From Haemaphysalis longicornis (lineage: Eukaryota > Arthropoda > Arachnida > Ixodida > Ixodidae), in the NCBI GenBank assembly GCA_013339765.2, contig CM023449.1, positions 19,214,955 to 19,278,954 of the forward strand: a stretch of DNA of 64,000 bases. The letters are read 5' to 3'. This document shows positions 12,093 to 23,521 of this stretch, one piece after another; position 1 is the first letter of the stretch; every line of letters starts with the position of its first letter. The notes under the pieces are model-generated. The model did no database searches. It worked only from the letters and a program-made list of their open reading frames with translations, and was not told the DNA's origin. The translations under genes and the position numbers were made by a program.

Positions 12093-12180
12093 GATATAAA
12101 AAAGCAATGACAGCGCAATCGGGTAGACGCTGAGGGACCCAGGTTCGATTTAGACCACGGGAAGCGCTTTTTTTTTCTCG
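12093..12180 (+). repeat. tRNA-like 3' end attached to LINE copy 1
   Basis: A B-box ggttcgattta follows a D-arm-like gcgcaatcgggtagac, then accacgggaagcgc and a T-run at 12168-12176. It directly follows the LINE 3' UTR motif cgaagaccggca, as in the copy at 41650-41737. It appears to lack part of the anticodon arm compared with that copy. Confidence 0.55.
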
Positions 12181-12289
12181 AGACGCGCACCCCCAACACC
12201 TGCTCGTGGGCTCCTTGCCTTCTCGCCCCTTTCCCTCATCCTATCATTTGAAATCAGAGAGGGGGAAGAAGCGGAAGAGTTGGCAAATG

Positions 12290-13870
12290 TAGCACTTACC
12301 CTACTGGTAATTTCCAAGGTTGTCACCGACTCACAGCAGGCGTACAGGAACTTCCAGTCAGGCTGGGTGTCCCGACGGGTACTTCGCATCCTGAGAGAAA
12401 AAAACGCCCCCGGAGAGCCAAGTTGAATTAGTATGGGTTCCAGACCACTCCTTAGTGGAGGGCAATGAGTTTGACCACCGACAGGCCCGCGTGTTCACAT
12501 ACCGGGCAACGGCTGAGGAAGAGGCCAGAAATCAACCTATTGTCACCTACGGATAGATAGTGCGCTACTATCGAGAGGATAGGCAGAAACTTCTTGCCCC
12601 GTACCCAGAACTCACGCGGGAGCAGCAAGTAAGTATAATTTAACAGAACTTGTTGGGGGCTAGTTGGTTCACGATTCTTAAAAATATGTTTAGCGCGAAA
12701 AACCAGACAGCACACAAGAAAGGAGACGGGACAAGCGCTATTTTTAAGAAGCAAGGAAGGTATCGACAGATCTATTCAAGATCTTTCCCTCACCCTCGCT
12801 TACTGAATGGCATGCTTCCCAATCAGTACTACAAGACCTGAACATTATGCAAGCAGCTCGCCCTCCACAATACTCTCGAGGAGAAAGTAGCCGCGCACAT
12901 CGCTGCCCAGCAGCACAGGCTCACGACGTCAACCCGAAATCGAGCCATCGAGGCTGATATAGGGTTTGCGACATCTCACTTATCTCCTCTACCAAAAGAA
13001 CCTCCACCATGGGACACTATTCCGAGAATAATGGTCAAGCCCATCCCGGGTCACATGGATCCTTCTTCAGACTCCGGCAGGCGCCGAAGTCTGACACATG
13101 ACACATATTACACATACGCCACGTTTACGGACAACATAGCCACAACTGTCGCGGTAGGTCCACGTGAAGACATCATCCGTCAACACTTTAATGTACCTTC
13201 TTCTATAGCGGCTGAAATTCAAGCCATTGCCGATTTGATCATGCTGCAAGCCTATTCAACTGACCAAATTGCCATCCGTATACAGATAGTCAAAATTGCC
13301 CTCAGAGAATTCGCAACCAACTTCTTACCAGCAGACATTCATCACGAGCTGACATGCTACATGGCAGCCCACAGTCACCTGCACGTATTTCTAGAATGGG
13401 TCCCCGGGCACCAGGGAATTGTAGGGAAGGAAAGGGCTCATGCCCTTGCTCGTGTGAATCGAAACCCGAGTGACCCTCAACCCTGGCCCCAGGACTACAG
13501 CCCTAAGGAAGAACGCGCCGCTCATCGCAAGACTCGGAGGCAATAGCTGAAGGACCCTCGCACACGCCGCGAAGGCACTTACATCCGCCAGGCTCAGACT
13601 CTCTTCCTTCCTTGTAACCTAGTTCTCCACCATATAATGACCCGAGATGGCACGCCCCGCTGTCAGGTCTGTGGTTTCTATCCCGACGTTAAACACACCC
13701 ACTGGACTTGTCGTCGCGCCAGGCGATCACCTCACTTTCTTCATCCACAACTTTTATCATCCCACATTCAATCGGGGCCCTGACACCTGCGGAATTCCCG
13801 CCTGAACGCATTCCACGGCCACCAGAACCCCCTTTTTCGGCAGCCAGGACATGGGCTGCTTTAAATAAAG
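12290..13870 (+). pseudogene. LINE RNase H domain and tail, broken and interrupted
   Basis: The region carries two stretches of RNase H-type sequence. At about 12320-12600 there is VTDSQQAYRNFQSGW followed, in a shifted frame, by VPDHS..EGNE. The open frame at 13031-13546 has ATFTDN, AAEIQAIA and EWVPGHQGIVGKE, the D, E and H motifs of RNase H. The zinc-finger tail follows (CQVCGFYPDVKHTHWTC, about 13660-13715). Between them at 12640-12760 lies a repeat containing ggacaagcgct that also occurs at 34250-34300. The 3' end at 13863-13875 has aataaag, then a long (TC)n. Confidence 0.65.
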
Positions 13871-13873
13871 TTT

Positions 13874-13875
<2 letters not shown>

Positions 13876-13934
<59 letters not shown>
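13876..13934 (+). repeat. (TC)n microsatellite at LINE 3' end
   Basis: An uninterrupted TC dinucleotide array starts a few bases after aataaag of the LINE above. Position and orientation fit a microsatellite 3' tail rather than a random repeat. Confidence 0.9.
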
Positions 13935-13937
<3 letters not shown>

Positions 13938-13999
13938 CTCTTCGCCACATGATAAGAGAGTGCGACATCAGCCCAAAACACCCGCCCCCCATCTGAAAT

Positions 14000-14194
14000 T
14001 CCTCCACTAAGAACCCCACCCTTACTCCTAGCGAGCGATGGGAGGTATACGGCTGGTTACCAGGGGCAAGGTGGGGAAGGTAGCATATGGAATCACGTGA
14101 AGAGGGTTCATACAGCGCGTTTACATGCTCTGCAATAAAAATTGTTCCTCCTCCTCCTCCTAGCATTCCCCCCCCCCCCCCCCCCCCCCCCCCG
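14000..14194 (+). mobile_element. Second LINE 3' end with (TCC)n tail and poly-C run
   Basis: Sequence resembling the 3' UTR of the window's other LINEs ends at caataaaaattg (about 14131-14142), then (TCC)n to 14160 and a C-run at 14168-14193. No coding part is left. Confidence 0.45.
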
Positions 14195-16310
14195 TCCACT
14201 TCGCCGAGCGGGGTTTCCTGTTAACGATCCGCGCGAATCCGTACGAAGTAGTAGCCTTGCGCATGCGCGAAAAATATCCGTTCAATATAATTAAAAATAA
14301 ACACATCCCTAAGTATCACACTAACGGACGACTGTCAAAAACAGTACTAAAAAAAAAACATGGATCATTTTTTCAACGGGCGCCTCATCACACGTGTAAA
14401 ATACACTTCCGTAAATTTGGAGGTGGTGCACGGCTCCCATTCGGAGTAATTATTTTTGTTTGTTTCATATTTTCAAGGGACAGGCGCAAATTTTTGCAAT
14501 GGTATGGCGTATGTGTGTTATTAGGCGGGTGTCCTCGTCTCTCTTGCCTGTTTTCATGTCACTTTTGGCCTATAATAACAACCTCATGCGCACCTTCAAC
14601 AAAACACCCTGCAGTTCCCAGGAGGGAAGGCGACTGCACTCGCCGGTAAGAAAACTGCGAAGTGTCGAAGCAGTCATCCACACGTTTCATTCGGCAAGCG
14701 ATGCCTCCGGCGACGACGTTTCACGGTTATCCCGTCGCTATCCCACCACGGGCACTGATGATTACGTTCCTCGATTAAAATCAGCAGATAGAGGTATCCA
14801 GGCCAGGAAAGCAGTCATTTCTTTTTTTATCCATGCGTTTCACGCATCTTGCGCAACGCGAACGAGCACATCGCTGCTATAAGAGCGGTTCCTTATACAC
14901 CTCCACCAGGGGACAATTGTGTTCCATCTCGGCGCGAATAGTTGCGGGCATCTGAAGCCGAAGGAAAGCGGCAGATGCTCACGTTAGGGAGGCCAAGAAG
15001 CCTTTACGAAGATCCACAGACGAACGCTTGTGGAATGCGATGCTAACGCTTTTTGAAGTATCCAATAATTTGCGTTAATTTTTTGTCCTCAGCTGCTTCC
15101 CCACCATGCCAGAAGTTGGGATGGAGGAACTTCCTGGCGTCACTACAGCCAAATTTTTCACTCCAGCCCAGCTTGCATCGCCTGCTGGGAGAAGAACGAA
15201 CGACGAAACCTAAACAAATAATTTTTTGTAAGGTGATTAGCCGATCTGGCATGCGTGTTTTGGTAAGCGTCATTATCATCAGGATTACAATCTAGCGCGA
15301 GACGCCCCCAAGTCAAGAGCTCGCGCAGGCTTGTTCGAACAGCACTCTAGGGTTCACTGCACACAGCCAGACGAAGCTTTCGGCTTTTCTGCCAACTCAG
15401 CGTAGTCACGGCTCTCGCATTCCCTCCGCGTGTCTCCAGGGGCCGCTCATCGAACTACCCCGGGCGCTGACTTCGCAGACGCCCGGTTCACGGTTCCCCA
15501 GCCACCGAGTCACTGCAAACATCTCCATGGCCTCCTGTGGCCGGCTATCGCTTCCAGGTGCGTTCGTGATGTCTGCGCCTCCACCGCCGTCGACGGGTGA
15601 TGCGTTGGCCGTTCGCCTGCCACAGGCCCTCTTCGGACAAAGAGCTGCCCGGGCTCTCTGCCGCCTCGTCATCGCCCGTGGGAGACCAACCACGCGCCGC
15701 CAGTTCTGCAGGAATAACTCTCAAGGGTGCTACAGACGATCTGGATCCACCAGGCTCATCTCTTCCACCACAGCACGGGACGTTCCTGCCGGCAAGCAGC
15801 CAGTGGAAGCCAGGTATCAGGATGACGCTCCATCCGTGCCCACGGCTCTACCGAAGCCCTTTGGCGATGGCTTGACCTCTGCCCTCACGCCACGACCTAT
15901 ATTCGTGGCACCCTGGACAGGAAGTCTCTCTGCACCTTGGCACTGAGGGCTCCTTGATAATTAGAGACTAGTTACCGCCAAGCTTCAAATTAATCAGTTG
16001 AGCCCCGGGTGGTGCGCGCCTTAAGATTTGGTTAAAAATATACAATTGCAATAAATCTAATTTCAGTGGAAACGTCCAGTCTTGTAATTTACAAAAAAAA
16101 TGCCGTGGTTATTGCTCAGACCGCAGTTGCGTGGTTTGAAGCGGGTACCTTCAATATTCAGCGTGATTTAAATAAATCTTGAAAGGCCATTTTTCGGACA
16201 AATGAAATCGCCGTATGTCGCCATTTGGGGTCTGTCCCTATGAAGAGCTAATCTTAGTTATGAGCCGGGACAAATGATCTTAACTTCTTCTGGTTAGCAA
16301 CAAATTTAAG
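14195..16310. other. Stretch without a recognised gene
   Basis: Open frames up to about 140 codons occur (15527-15946 is GC-rich and Pro/Arg-rich) but overlap one another and match no family I know. A repeat origin is possible for 15400-15950 because its composition is unlike its AT-richer neighbours. Confidence 0.45.
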
Positions 16311-16315
16311 GCAGT

Positions 16316-16500
16316 GAGAGAGAGAGAAATTACCTTTATTGCGTTGTCCGGCGGGGGGTGCGGGTCAGGCCACGCAGGGCTTCGCCGTCACCCGTCTATC
16401 TACCTATTCTAGGTATCGGGCTGACCTCGAAGCAATGGACCTGGCCTCGGCTCGAGTCATGACCTCGAATTGACAACCGACAACTTGAAGACACGGCTAA
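16316..16500 (-). mobile_element. LINE 3' end, antisense, with (TC)n tail
   Basis: gagagagagaga (16316-16327) is followed by an antisense aataaagg-type signal (ctttattg) and an antisense LINE 3' UTR. It lies at the low-coordinate end of the minus-strand LINE stack. Confidence 0.5.
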
Positions 16501-16959
16501 AGGGCAAATAAATGTATGGTGACGAGTCATGAATAACCTAAAAGAAACCTAAAACTAACGTTGTCACTGGCCACCTGAGGTGAGTACCGAAAAAAATGGA
16601 TACGGTTGCACTCAACGTCACGGGTGTCAGAAGTGTGGAGCAGTGATTCGCCAGTTTCCCTTATGTTATGGTTGTAATCACATTGTGTTTATGTTCTGTT
16701 TGTCAGTCCTCTTTCTTTTTCTGTGGGTTCCTTTTATTTTTTGTGCGTGTTGCATTTCTTTTTTTTTGTGTTTAGATTTCCTTTTTCTGTGTCTTGCGGT
16801 TTTTTTTAAACAAATCGGGCGCAATAATCAGTCAAATTGCCCGATTTCTGGTCAGTCGCCCCCATCGGTAAGCGCCGCGTAACGAAGAACAACAACAAAC
16901 ATCGGAAAAAAGCTGTTGGATACTCGCCTGTGACGCCTTGGGACGGGCCATTGTTCTCT

Positions 16960-17285
16960 TCCAGTGATGATGGTGATAACTGTATTTTGCCCTAAACTGG
17001 GTGAAAGGAGGAAGGGGAAGTGGAAGCGTTCCCGAATTCCTCCCCCTCAGATGGCGGCCTGCAGCCCTTGGGCGCGAGCGGCATCTTTGGCCAGTTGGAC
17101 GACCTTGACCTAGCTGCATTTCGGGGTCGGAGCTAAGCAACCAGGTCTCCCACTTTTCCGCACTGGCAATTCGTAAGCATGCTCGTATAGTTCGTGGCTG
17201 AGCATCACAAGCCCAAATCATGTGAGTGAGTGCGGTTCCTTGGGTGCACCACTTGCATTGATCATTGTAAAGGACGGGTTAAATG
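16960..17285 (-). pseudogene. LINE C-terminal zinc-finger tail
   Basis: Minus-strand reading gives CKWC, then HMIWACDAQP, AEKWETWLLSSDP and a closing AAGRHL region. This is the C-terminal tail of an RNase H-bearing LINE: CxxC, His, Cys, then a Trp-rich helix. The 3' end runs into (ATC)n near 16960-16975. Only about 100 codons are kept. Confidence 0.6.
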
Positions 17286-17343
17286 TGGCTCAATACTGCA
17301 GGGTTGGGGAATGCATTAGCCTGCAACTGACGCCAGGCTACAG

Positions 17344-17599
17344 AGGGAGAGAATAAACTTTATGAAGCCCAGTCCGCCTCCGTGTGGGAGGCAGACCAGT
17401 GGGGAGACTCCTTAGTCCAGGAGTCCCTGGCTCTGGCTGGCAGTCCGGGCCCGTCTCACCAGGTTAAGCTGAGAGCCGGGTTCAGGTCTGGACAGCTGCG
17501 CCGCCCACTGTGAAGTGGAGGGGTACCGTGGGGATTGGGAGGGAGGTCGGGTGTGTGGGAGCATTCCCAGATTATGTGATAAAGATTACCCCTTTCGGG
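17344..17599 (-). mobile_element. LINE-B, 3' part (zinc-finger tail and 3' UTR)
   Basis: Minus-strand reading starts PERGNLYHIIWEC and continues through Pro-rich and ARTASQSQGLLD-like sequence, the end of a LINE ORF2. It ends with ataaactttat and gagaggga-type simple sequence at 17344-17360. The first codons join directly to the piece at 23522-24250, whose last codons are QCKF; together the Cys-x2-Cys knuckle is complete across the gap. The two pieces are therefore one element, split by LINE-A. Confidence 0.65.
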
Positions 17600-18099
17600 A
17601 CAGAGAGAGAGAGAGGAATTTTATTGAAATGAAAAAAACCAAGAAAGGTCGGCTGATGGTAGTATATCTGGCCAGCTATTCTGTGTGTGGGAAGGGAAGG
17701 GGGAGGAAAGAGTGTGGATAGAGGACGAGAGAGATGAGATGGCGGAGAAGAAATAAATAAATGGCAATGTATAGAAGATGCCTATACCGATACTCCTCAA
17801 CTACAATATCTCTGAGAGGCCGCTGCTGCGCAGAAATGTCAGCACAGCTTTAAATGCCTTGTGGGAACGCTTCGCGTCTGGCCAAGGTCCCAGCAGCACT
17901 TCCTGCGACACCACACGACAGTCCAAAAACGGGCCAATGTTCTCGCTAATTGTTCTCGAAGATGCACACAGCGTGGACAGTGCAGAGGACATGCGAAATA
18001 GTCTCTGGTACAATGGCATGTCTCACAGTCGGGGGTCACTCGTAAAGCCAATGAGGGTGCTTGAGGCGACGGGTAAAGGCTACGCCAAGCCGTAGTCGG

Positions 18100-18770
18100 T
18101 GAAATAGCGTGGCGTAGTTTCGCTGAATACCAGGAGGTAACCGAAACTTGCAGTCGGGGTCCAGGCGGTGTAGTCTTCTATGACGATTGTCAGGGTGGGA
18201 CCAGTGACTCGTCGAGGTGTGGCGGAGAATGGTAGACAGAAGGGCGGTCGTGTCCGTCCTTGCGAAGGGCAGACGTACAACGTCTGCATTGAAGAAACCT
18301 TCTTTGCCTCCTGGTCAGCCCAGTCGTTACCAGCCTAGCCCGCAATGGCCTGGTAGCCACTGTATGGTGAGGACATGTCCTTGTTGCAGTGCCAATGAGC
18401 TTAATTCGAGTACTTCCGCAGCAAGGGCATAATAAGGTCCTTGCCTCATAACTCCGTTGAGGACCTGGAGTGCTGGCTTGGAATCACAAAACAGGGTCCA
18501 AGCTTAGGTGATTCACGGGAGACTAACGAATTGCCTCCCGTATGGCAACCAACTCAGTGGCAGTAGAAGTTGTCTTTGTGGTCTAGTGTGAATCCTCGGG
18601 TAACGCATAGGCTTGGAATTACCACAGCCGCGGTAGACCGGGATGCAGTCACAGAGCCATCAGTATAAACATGTACAGTTCCGGCGTACTTGTCTGTCAA
18701 GAACGCTAGAGTCAACTGTTTGAGGGCTATTGATGGCAAAGAGGACTTCTTCCCAATTCCCGGGATGGAA
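18100..18770 (-). pseudogene. LINE-A RNase H domain (degenerate)
   Basis: VHVYTDGSVTASRS (minus strand, about 18620-18680) is the first RNase H Asp motif. Downstream sequence is broken by several stops, and later motifs are only faintly visible around 18330-18400. RNase H in these elements removes the RNA template during target-primed reverse transcription. Confidence 0.6.
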
Positions 18771-18999
18771 CGGTGGATTGATGGTTTTGATAGTACCCAC
18801 AGAGGATTCTGGGAAACCACCATTGGGGCGAAACCTGATGGGATCCTATGTTGGTGTTGCAAAATGGCTGCCGCGAAAACTACTTACTCGAACACGTAGT
18901 AGGAAGAGCCGATAATGGATGGTGTTCATGCCTTGTGAAACATCTAAGGTAGACTCGAAGGGGTTCGCCCAAAAGAAGTGCATCATTGGAAAAACACGT

Positions 19000-20690
19000 G
19001 CCTCTGCAATTGTGCCCACAGTAGAGTACATCGTGGTAGTCCCAAGCATATTCTGAGGGCTTGCGCTTGCAAACCCTCAATGTGCGCCGGGAAGAAGTTC
19101 GCAGGTTTGAAATGGCTGGCAGGCTGTAACGAAGATGCCCCAGAAAACAGGCTCCGGGTAAAACTGGAGAAGAGCGCTCTCAGATGGACCCCCATCTCAT
19201 CCCCGCCACGAAGCGAAGAACATGTACAAGGCTTGTAAGTTTAGTCTTCAACGAGGCGATGTGTTTCGTCCACGACAGACCGCGGTCTACAGTCACTCCC
19301 AAAAATATGTGATGCGTGACGTAAGGTATCAGTGTGCCCTCAATATGATAGGATACCGGAGCATCGACTTTCTGGTGAATGCAAGAACGAGCGCATTTTT
19401 CTGGCGCTAAACTCAGACCTTGACGGCACAAGTACCGAGACGTCGTTGTTGCGGCTCGCTGTAAACGGGCTCGCAGCTGCGGTCGAGTTACACCAGAAGT
19501 CCAGATGCAGATATCGTCAGCGTGCATAGTGACTCTGTCGACTTCAGGCATTTCGTCCACGAGACCGATTAGGGCAATATTACAGAGGGTGGGGCTCAGT
19601 ACTCCTCCTTGTGGAACACCGCGATTAACCTGGTGGCGTCCTGTGTCACCGGCAGACGTGGACATGAAGATTGTGCGACCAGTAAGGTAACTGGAAATCC
19701 ACTCATAGAGTCGGCCGCCTACACCCACAATCTCTAGAGCATCCATAATCGCATTGTGGAGCACGTTGTCATAGGCGCCTTTGATGAAAAAGAACAATGC
19801 GCCCGCGATTCCGCGGCGGTTTCTTTCTTGATCCACTGAGGACACCAGATCGATGACACTGTCTATAGAGGATCGTCCTCTTCGGAATCCTGACATGACA
19901 TCCGGGTAAACGTTGTTTTTCTCAAGAAACCATTCGAGTCGGGCCAGCACCATTCTCTCCATAACCTTTCCGATGCAGCTTGCCAAGGCGATGGGTCTGT
20001 ATGAGGAAAGCTCCAAGGGGGATTTTCCTGGCTTTAGTAAGTAGAGCAACCACTCGACTGCATTTCCAGTGGTTGGGGACAGAACTGGAGATCCACGTTG
20101 CATTGAACCATGATAAGAGAGCTTTTCGACCTTCGCTGCCAAGGTTTCGCAGTACGCAGTACCGTACACCATCAGGTCCTGGAGCAGATGAACGGCAGGA
20201 GGCTGAAAGAGCGGCATCCAGTTCTTGCATCGAGAACGGAACGTTGAGGCGGTCGTCTGTGGTCTGCGGTGTACGCCTTTGTGTACTGGGAAGCAGGGCG
20301 TGGGATCCATCAACAAGCATTTTGCAATATGCTTCAGCTACCTCTACTTCGCTTTTTCCTGTGCTTAGAGCCAAAGCACGAAAAGGGTACAGTTGCTTCG
20401 GGTGGTACTTCGCACCACTTGCCAAATTCTTGAAAGGGGCTTGCGCGGATCTAATGAAAAGCAAAATCGCCTCCACGGCTCTCTTTCAAGCTGTTATAAA
20501 TGGCGTCGTATTTTCCGTTGCACGCGGCGACATTCTGTTAGATCTGCTGCAGCCTGGGTCCTTCTATACCTCCTCTCTGCGCGGCGTCTTATGGCACGGA
20601 GTTCTTCGTACGCGACATCTATGGCTGTTCGATGTTTGGGAGTGCTAACGTACTTCGTGGTGCACTCCATAGCAGACAAGATGAGGCTTT
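19000..20690 (-). pseudogene. LINE-A reverse transcriptase domain
   Basis: The main frame (20316 to 19180, 378 codons) holds the RT signature blocks: SSYRPIALAS, GFRRGRSSIDSV, KGAYDNVLHNAI, VPQGGVLSPTLCNI and the catalytic HADD (an ADD core; Tyr is more usual before it). The N-terminal RT part (SAPGPDGVRYCVLRNL, SVPNHWK) lies in another frame at 19922-20476, so one frameshift falls near 20045. Further N-terminal sequence (EELRAIRRRAERRYRRT) is at 20494-20679. The enzyme would copy LINE RNA at the nicked target; this copy cannot make one. Confidence 0.85.
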
Positions 20691-20699
20691 ATACATCGG

Positions 20700-22040
20700 A
20701 TTCCGATGTAATAGCCGCACTGCCCCTTTGGGGCTGTGCGGCTACTAACTGACGATAATGTGTGGACCGCAACAAGTGTGCACCACAGAGCTCAGGTACG
20801 TGAAGTCAACGTCCGCGCGTGGAGGTATGTAAGCCCTGATGACCGAAATGACTCGACGCTTGTGCGTTAACGTCACGCAAATATATTGTAACGGCGTAAT
20901 TTGGTCACATATCTGCCGCTACAGTAGCATGCCGATCGGAGTGAAGCAGTAAAGGCGTTGAAGAAGTTTTAAAGTTAACTGATTTAATTTACTGGTCACA
21001 TTGATGACATTTAGCACATAAGAATCAGAACGAATACACTTGTTACATAAATGAGAAAGACAGTCAATAGATCAAGAGTACTTAGCGGGGACATGGCTGA
21101 CTGGATCTCGGTCTCCCGCGGGAGGGCACGACGACGAGCGGCAGAGTTTCTGAAGTGAGCCCTGGTGCAGGCCGCCCGCCGCCCACAATAGCCGGAGGAG
21201 CCACGTTATATCCGCTTCAAGCGGTCCGGTGGGGAACGTATTGGGGGAAAAAGTGCATCCTGGAGCATGCGGACGCAATGGAACAAGGCTTTTCGCAGCC
21301 AATCCGCGAGACGCTTCTTAGCTCCAATCAGCCACGTTCCCGCCAAAGTGAAAAGGAAAAATCAAACACAGAAGACACAAAGTTCAAACTTGAAGGCGCC
21401 CGTTCGCGGAAAAAGAATTACTGGTGGAATAAACTAGTGCATACAAACTTGAAAGGGGAAAAGAAAGGCGGTCGTTTGAACCAGACCGAGACGCAACGGG
21501 GGGTCGGAGACGCCACTGCGGCCCGGTAATCTGAGACGGGCCGATGGCTCGCTCCCCTCAATAGCCGGCTTCGCCTGGTCGGCCGACGGGCAAACACACG
21601 CGCCGGAGCCGTTTCTCAGAAAAAAGGGGCCCAGGGCACAGCCGCGTCCGAAGCGCTTTCACATAAAACACTTGGGAGGAAGAGCCCCGGCGGCGGGAAC
21701 AGAACTGAAAACAACCAGAAAACATCAAGACACCTCCGCTTCGCGACAATATTCATTTGAAGCATGAGCAGAAAGCGCATGTCTGACGTAAGGTATGTCC
21801 TTTCGTACGCATAATAATACCTTGCTGGGTATTCCTTTTTTCTGTGACAACAGGAGAACGTAACCGGAGAGACGAAACGGGGCAGATATGTTTGGCTCAC
21901 ATATAACCACAACTGGGAACTTATACTTAAACATGCGCTGCCGAAAATCTCGAAATCCGCCCTCGCAGTCCTCTTGCGTTCCATTGCATCACGAAAGAAT
22001 TGTGAAGCCTCTCTTCTAGTAAAGTTATGCCGGTTTGTTG
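20700..22040 (-). pseudogene. LINE-A AP-endonuclease domain, split by a solo LTR
   Basis: The endonuclease begins with QWNARGLRGRIS (about 21955-21987), the hallmark N-terminal motif, then after a frameshift VVVICEPNISAPF. The coding sequence stops at NEY where an LTR begins (21748) and resumes at 20886 with ICVTLTHKRRV, then AYIPPRADVDF. Removing the LTR and one target repeat joins NEY to ICV in frame. This domain nicks target DNA during insertion. Confidence 0.8.
20887..21748. mobile_element. Solo LTR of an LTR retrotransposon
   Basis: The 862 bp segment starts tgtaacggcg and ends cttcgcgaca, i.e. TGT...ACA ends. It is flanked by a perfect 4 bp duplication atat (20883-20886 and 21749-21752), the size typical of Ty3/gypsy-type integrase. 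It has no coding domain. It lies inside the LINE-A endonuclease, whose reading frame is restored exactly when it is removed. Orientation is undecided. A full element probably inserted and then lost its interior by LTR-LTR recombination. Confidence 0.8.
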
Positions 22041-22052
22041 CGCCATAATAAA

Positions 22053-23415
22053 TCACTGGAGTGCCTCAATGAGCGGTTCCAACGCATCTAGAACCTGCAC
22101 CACAATTTTCGCAGATTGACTTTTCAGACCAGCGATGAGTTTTCGCATAGTGTTTAGCAGCTGTTTAAGCATGCGTAACACCTTCTCATCGGCGAGCCTC
22201 TCTTCATTGCTGTGCTTTTCATGTGGGCCTTTCACTACAATGGCTGACTTGTTTGCATCAGAAGCCGTTTGCGGCAAGAGTGGCCAGTCGTCGGCGGACA
22301 CAGTTCCAGACGCAATATTTGCTCGACGAGGAGTAACCGGAGGGGGTCGTAGTTCTTCCTGTGTCAACACCTGTGGGGGTGGCGCCAACGGTGGCACCGC
22401 TGTGGTTTGCAAATCCCTGGGGCGAGATATACTGCGTGACTGTCGACGTCTGCGACGGGAGCTTCGACGACTTCTCCGAACGGACGGCTGCAGCCTCTCT
22501 GTGCGTAGAGTTATCTCTGACCATCGTGCGCAGAACTCGACGCTCATGCAAATCATTTTTGGGCATTCATTAGAGGTTGCCTCGTGAGGACCCGAACAGT
22601 TTGCACATTTCAGCGTGCCTTTGCAGTTAACATGGTCACGAGCATCACCACAGCACCGCTGCATGCTACGGCATTCTTACAAGCAGCACTGACATGACCC
22701 TAGCTTCTGACACTTATGGCACTGAAGGGGCCGTGGCACACACGGACGCACACAGATGTCGCACGTAGCCCACCTTCACAGACGCTGGCAGCGAATCGCA
22801 CTGAAACACCACCTTCACGCACCGCGAGCGACCGATGCGATGAATGTCCAGGATGCGGACCGTTGATGAAAGGAGCTGCACTAGGTCACTGTCGTTGATC
22901 TCCAGGTCTACATCAGAGATGACACCAGTCGTTGTTTCCTTTCCGTGAACCAAGAACGAACGCATCTGGATGTTTCCTAACCCTGTGATGGCCTTCAAAG
23001 TGTCTATGATGCCGTCGGTGGTCACATCAACCGTTAGCACGTTCAATCGGGCATTGATCCGGATTTCCTTGACCTGGTTAACCGCAACCTGGCGAAAGTA
23101 CTCTGTCAGTTTTTGACGGTTCAACGTATTTAGGTTATCGGTCTTCTTGACGGGCACATAACCAACCGTTAAGACCTTCGGACCAGTGGGCATTCCGGCC
23201 ATCGTCTCACTTGTCGTTGAGGTGCGGCGGAGTTTCCTCTTCAAACGACGTCCTGTGACGACGGTGAATTCGCTGTCCGAGTCCATTTCCTCAGTCATGG
23301 AGCCTTCCGAGGATTCGTGGCAGCCAGGGGAATCCAAGTTGTCGGCTCCCGGCAGCGGCGACGACGCCGACCGCTGTGCAGGGTTGGGGGAAAGAGGGGG
23401 TTCATTATCCCCCAT
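22053..23415 (-). pseudogene. LINE-A ORF1 (gag-like nucleic-acid binding protein)
   Basis: The frame starting MGDNEPPLSPN (ATG at 23413-23415) has an acidic N-terminus, a basic stretch (RRLKRKLRRT) and an RRM/gag-like central region. A frameshift follows near 22700. The second frame (22664-22053) carries zinc knuckles (LKCANCSGPHEATSNECP), an Arg/Ser-rich segment and a C-terminal helix. Such ORF1 proteins coat LINE RNA. An upstream in-frame Met at 23475 is possible but less likely. Confidence 0.7.
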
Positions 23416-23521
23416 CCTTGAAGATATCCTGTCGAGAAAGCAGTTTTTAGAGAGGAAAACTTGCGATAAAAACAAGAGAGCTCAAGGAACAGAACCTCCC
23501 GTCTGCTTCTTCTTCTTCCTC

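Larger units (their letters stand above)
17600..23521 (-). mobile_element. LINE-A, near full-length I-like retrotransposon, inactivated
   Basis: Minus-strand order from 23521 downward is: 5' UTR, ORF1 (gag-like, zinc knuckles), ORF2 with AP-endonuclease, reverse transcriptase and RNase H, then a 3' end with attttattgaa-type signal and GA/TC simple sequence at 17601-17615. It is 5.9 kb including an 862 bp LTR insertion. It interrupts LINE-B. Several frameshifts and stops in ORF1 and ORF2 make it dead. Clade assignment (I-like) rests on domain order. Confidence 0.75.

Noticed and set aside
15527..15946. 139-codon frame rich in Pro, Arg and Ser
   Set aside because: No recognised domain, overlaps other frames, and composition suggests a GC-rich repeat. 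Kept only as an unassigned stretch.
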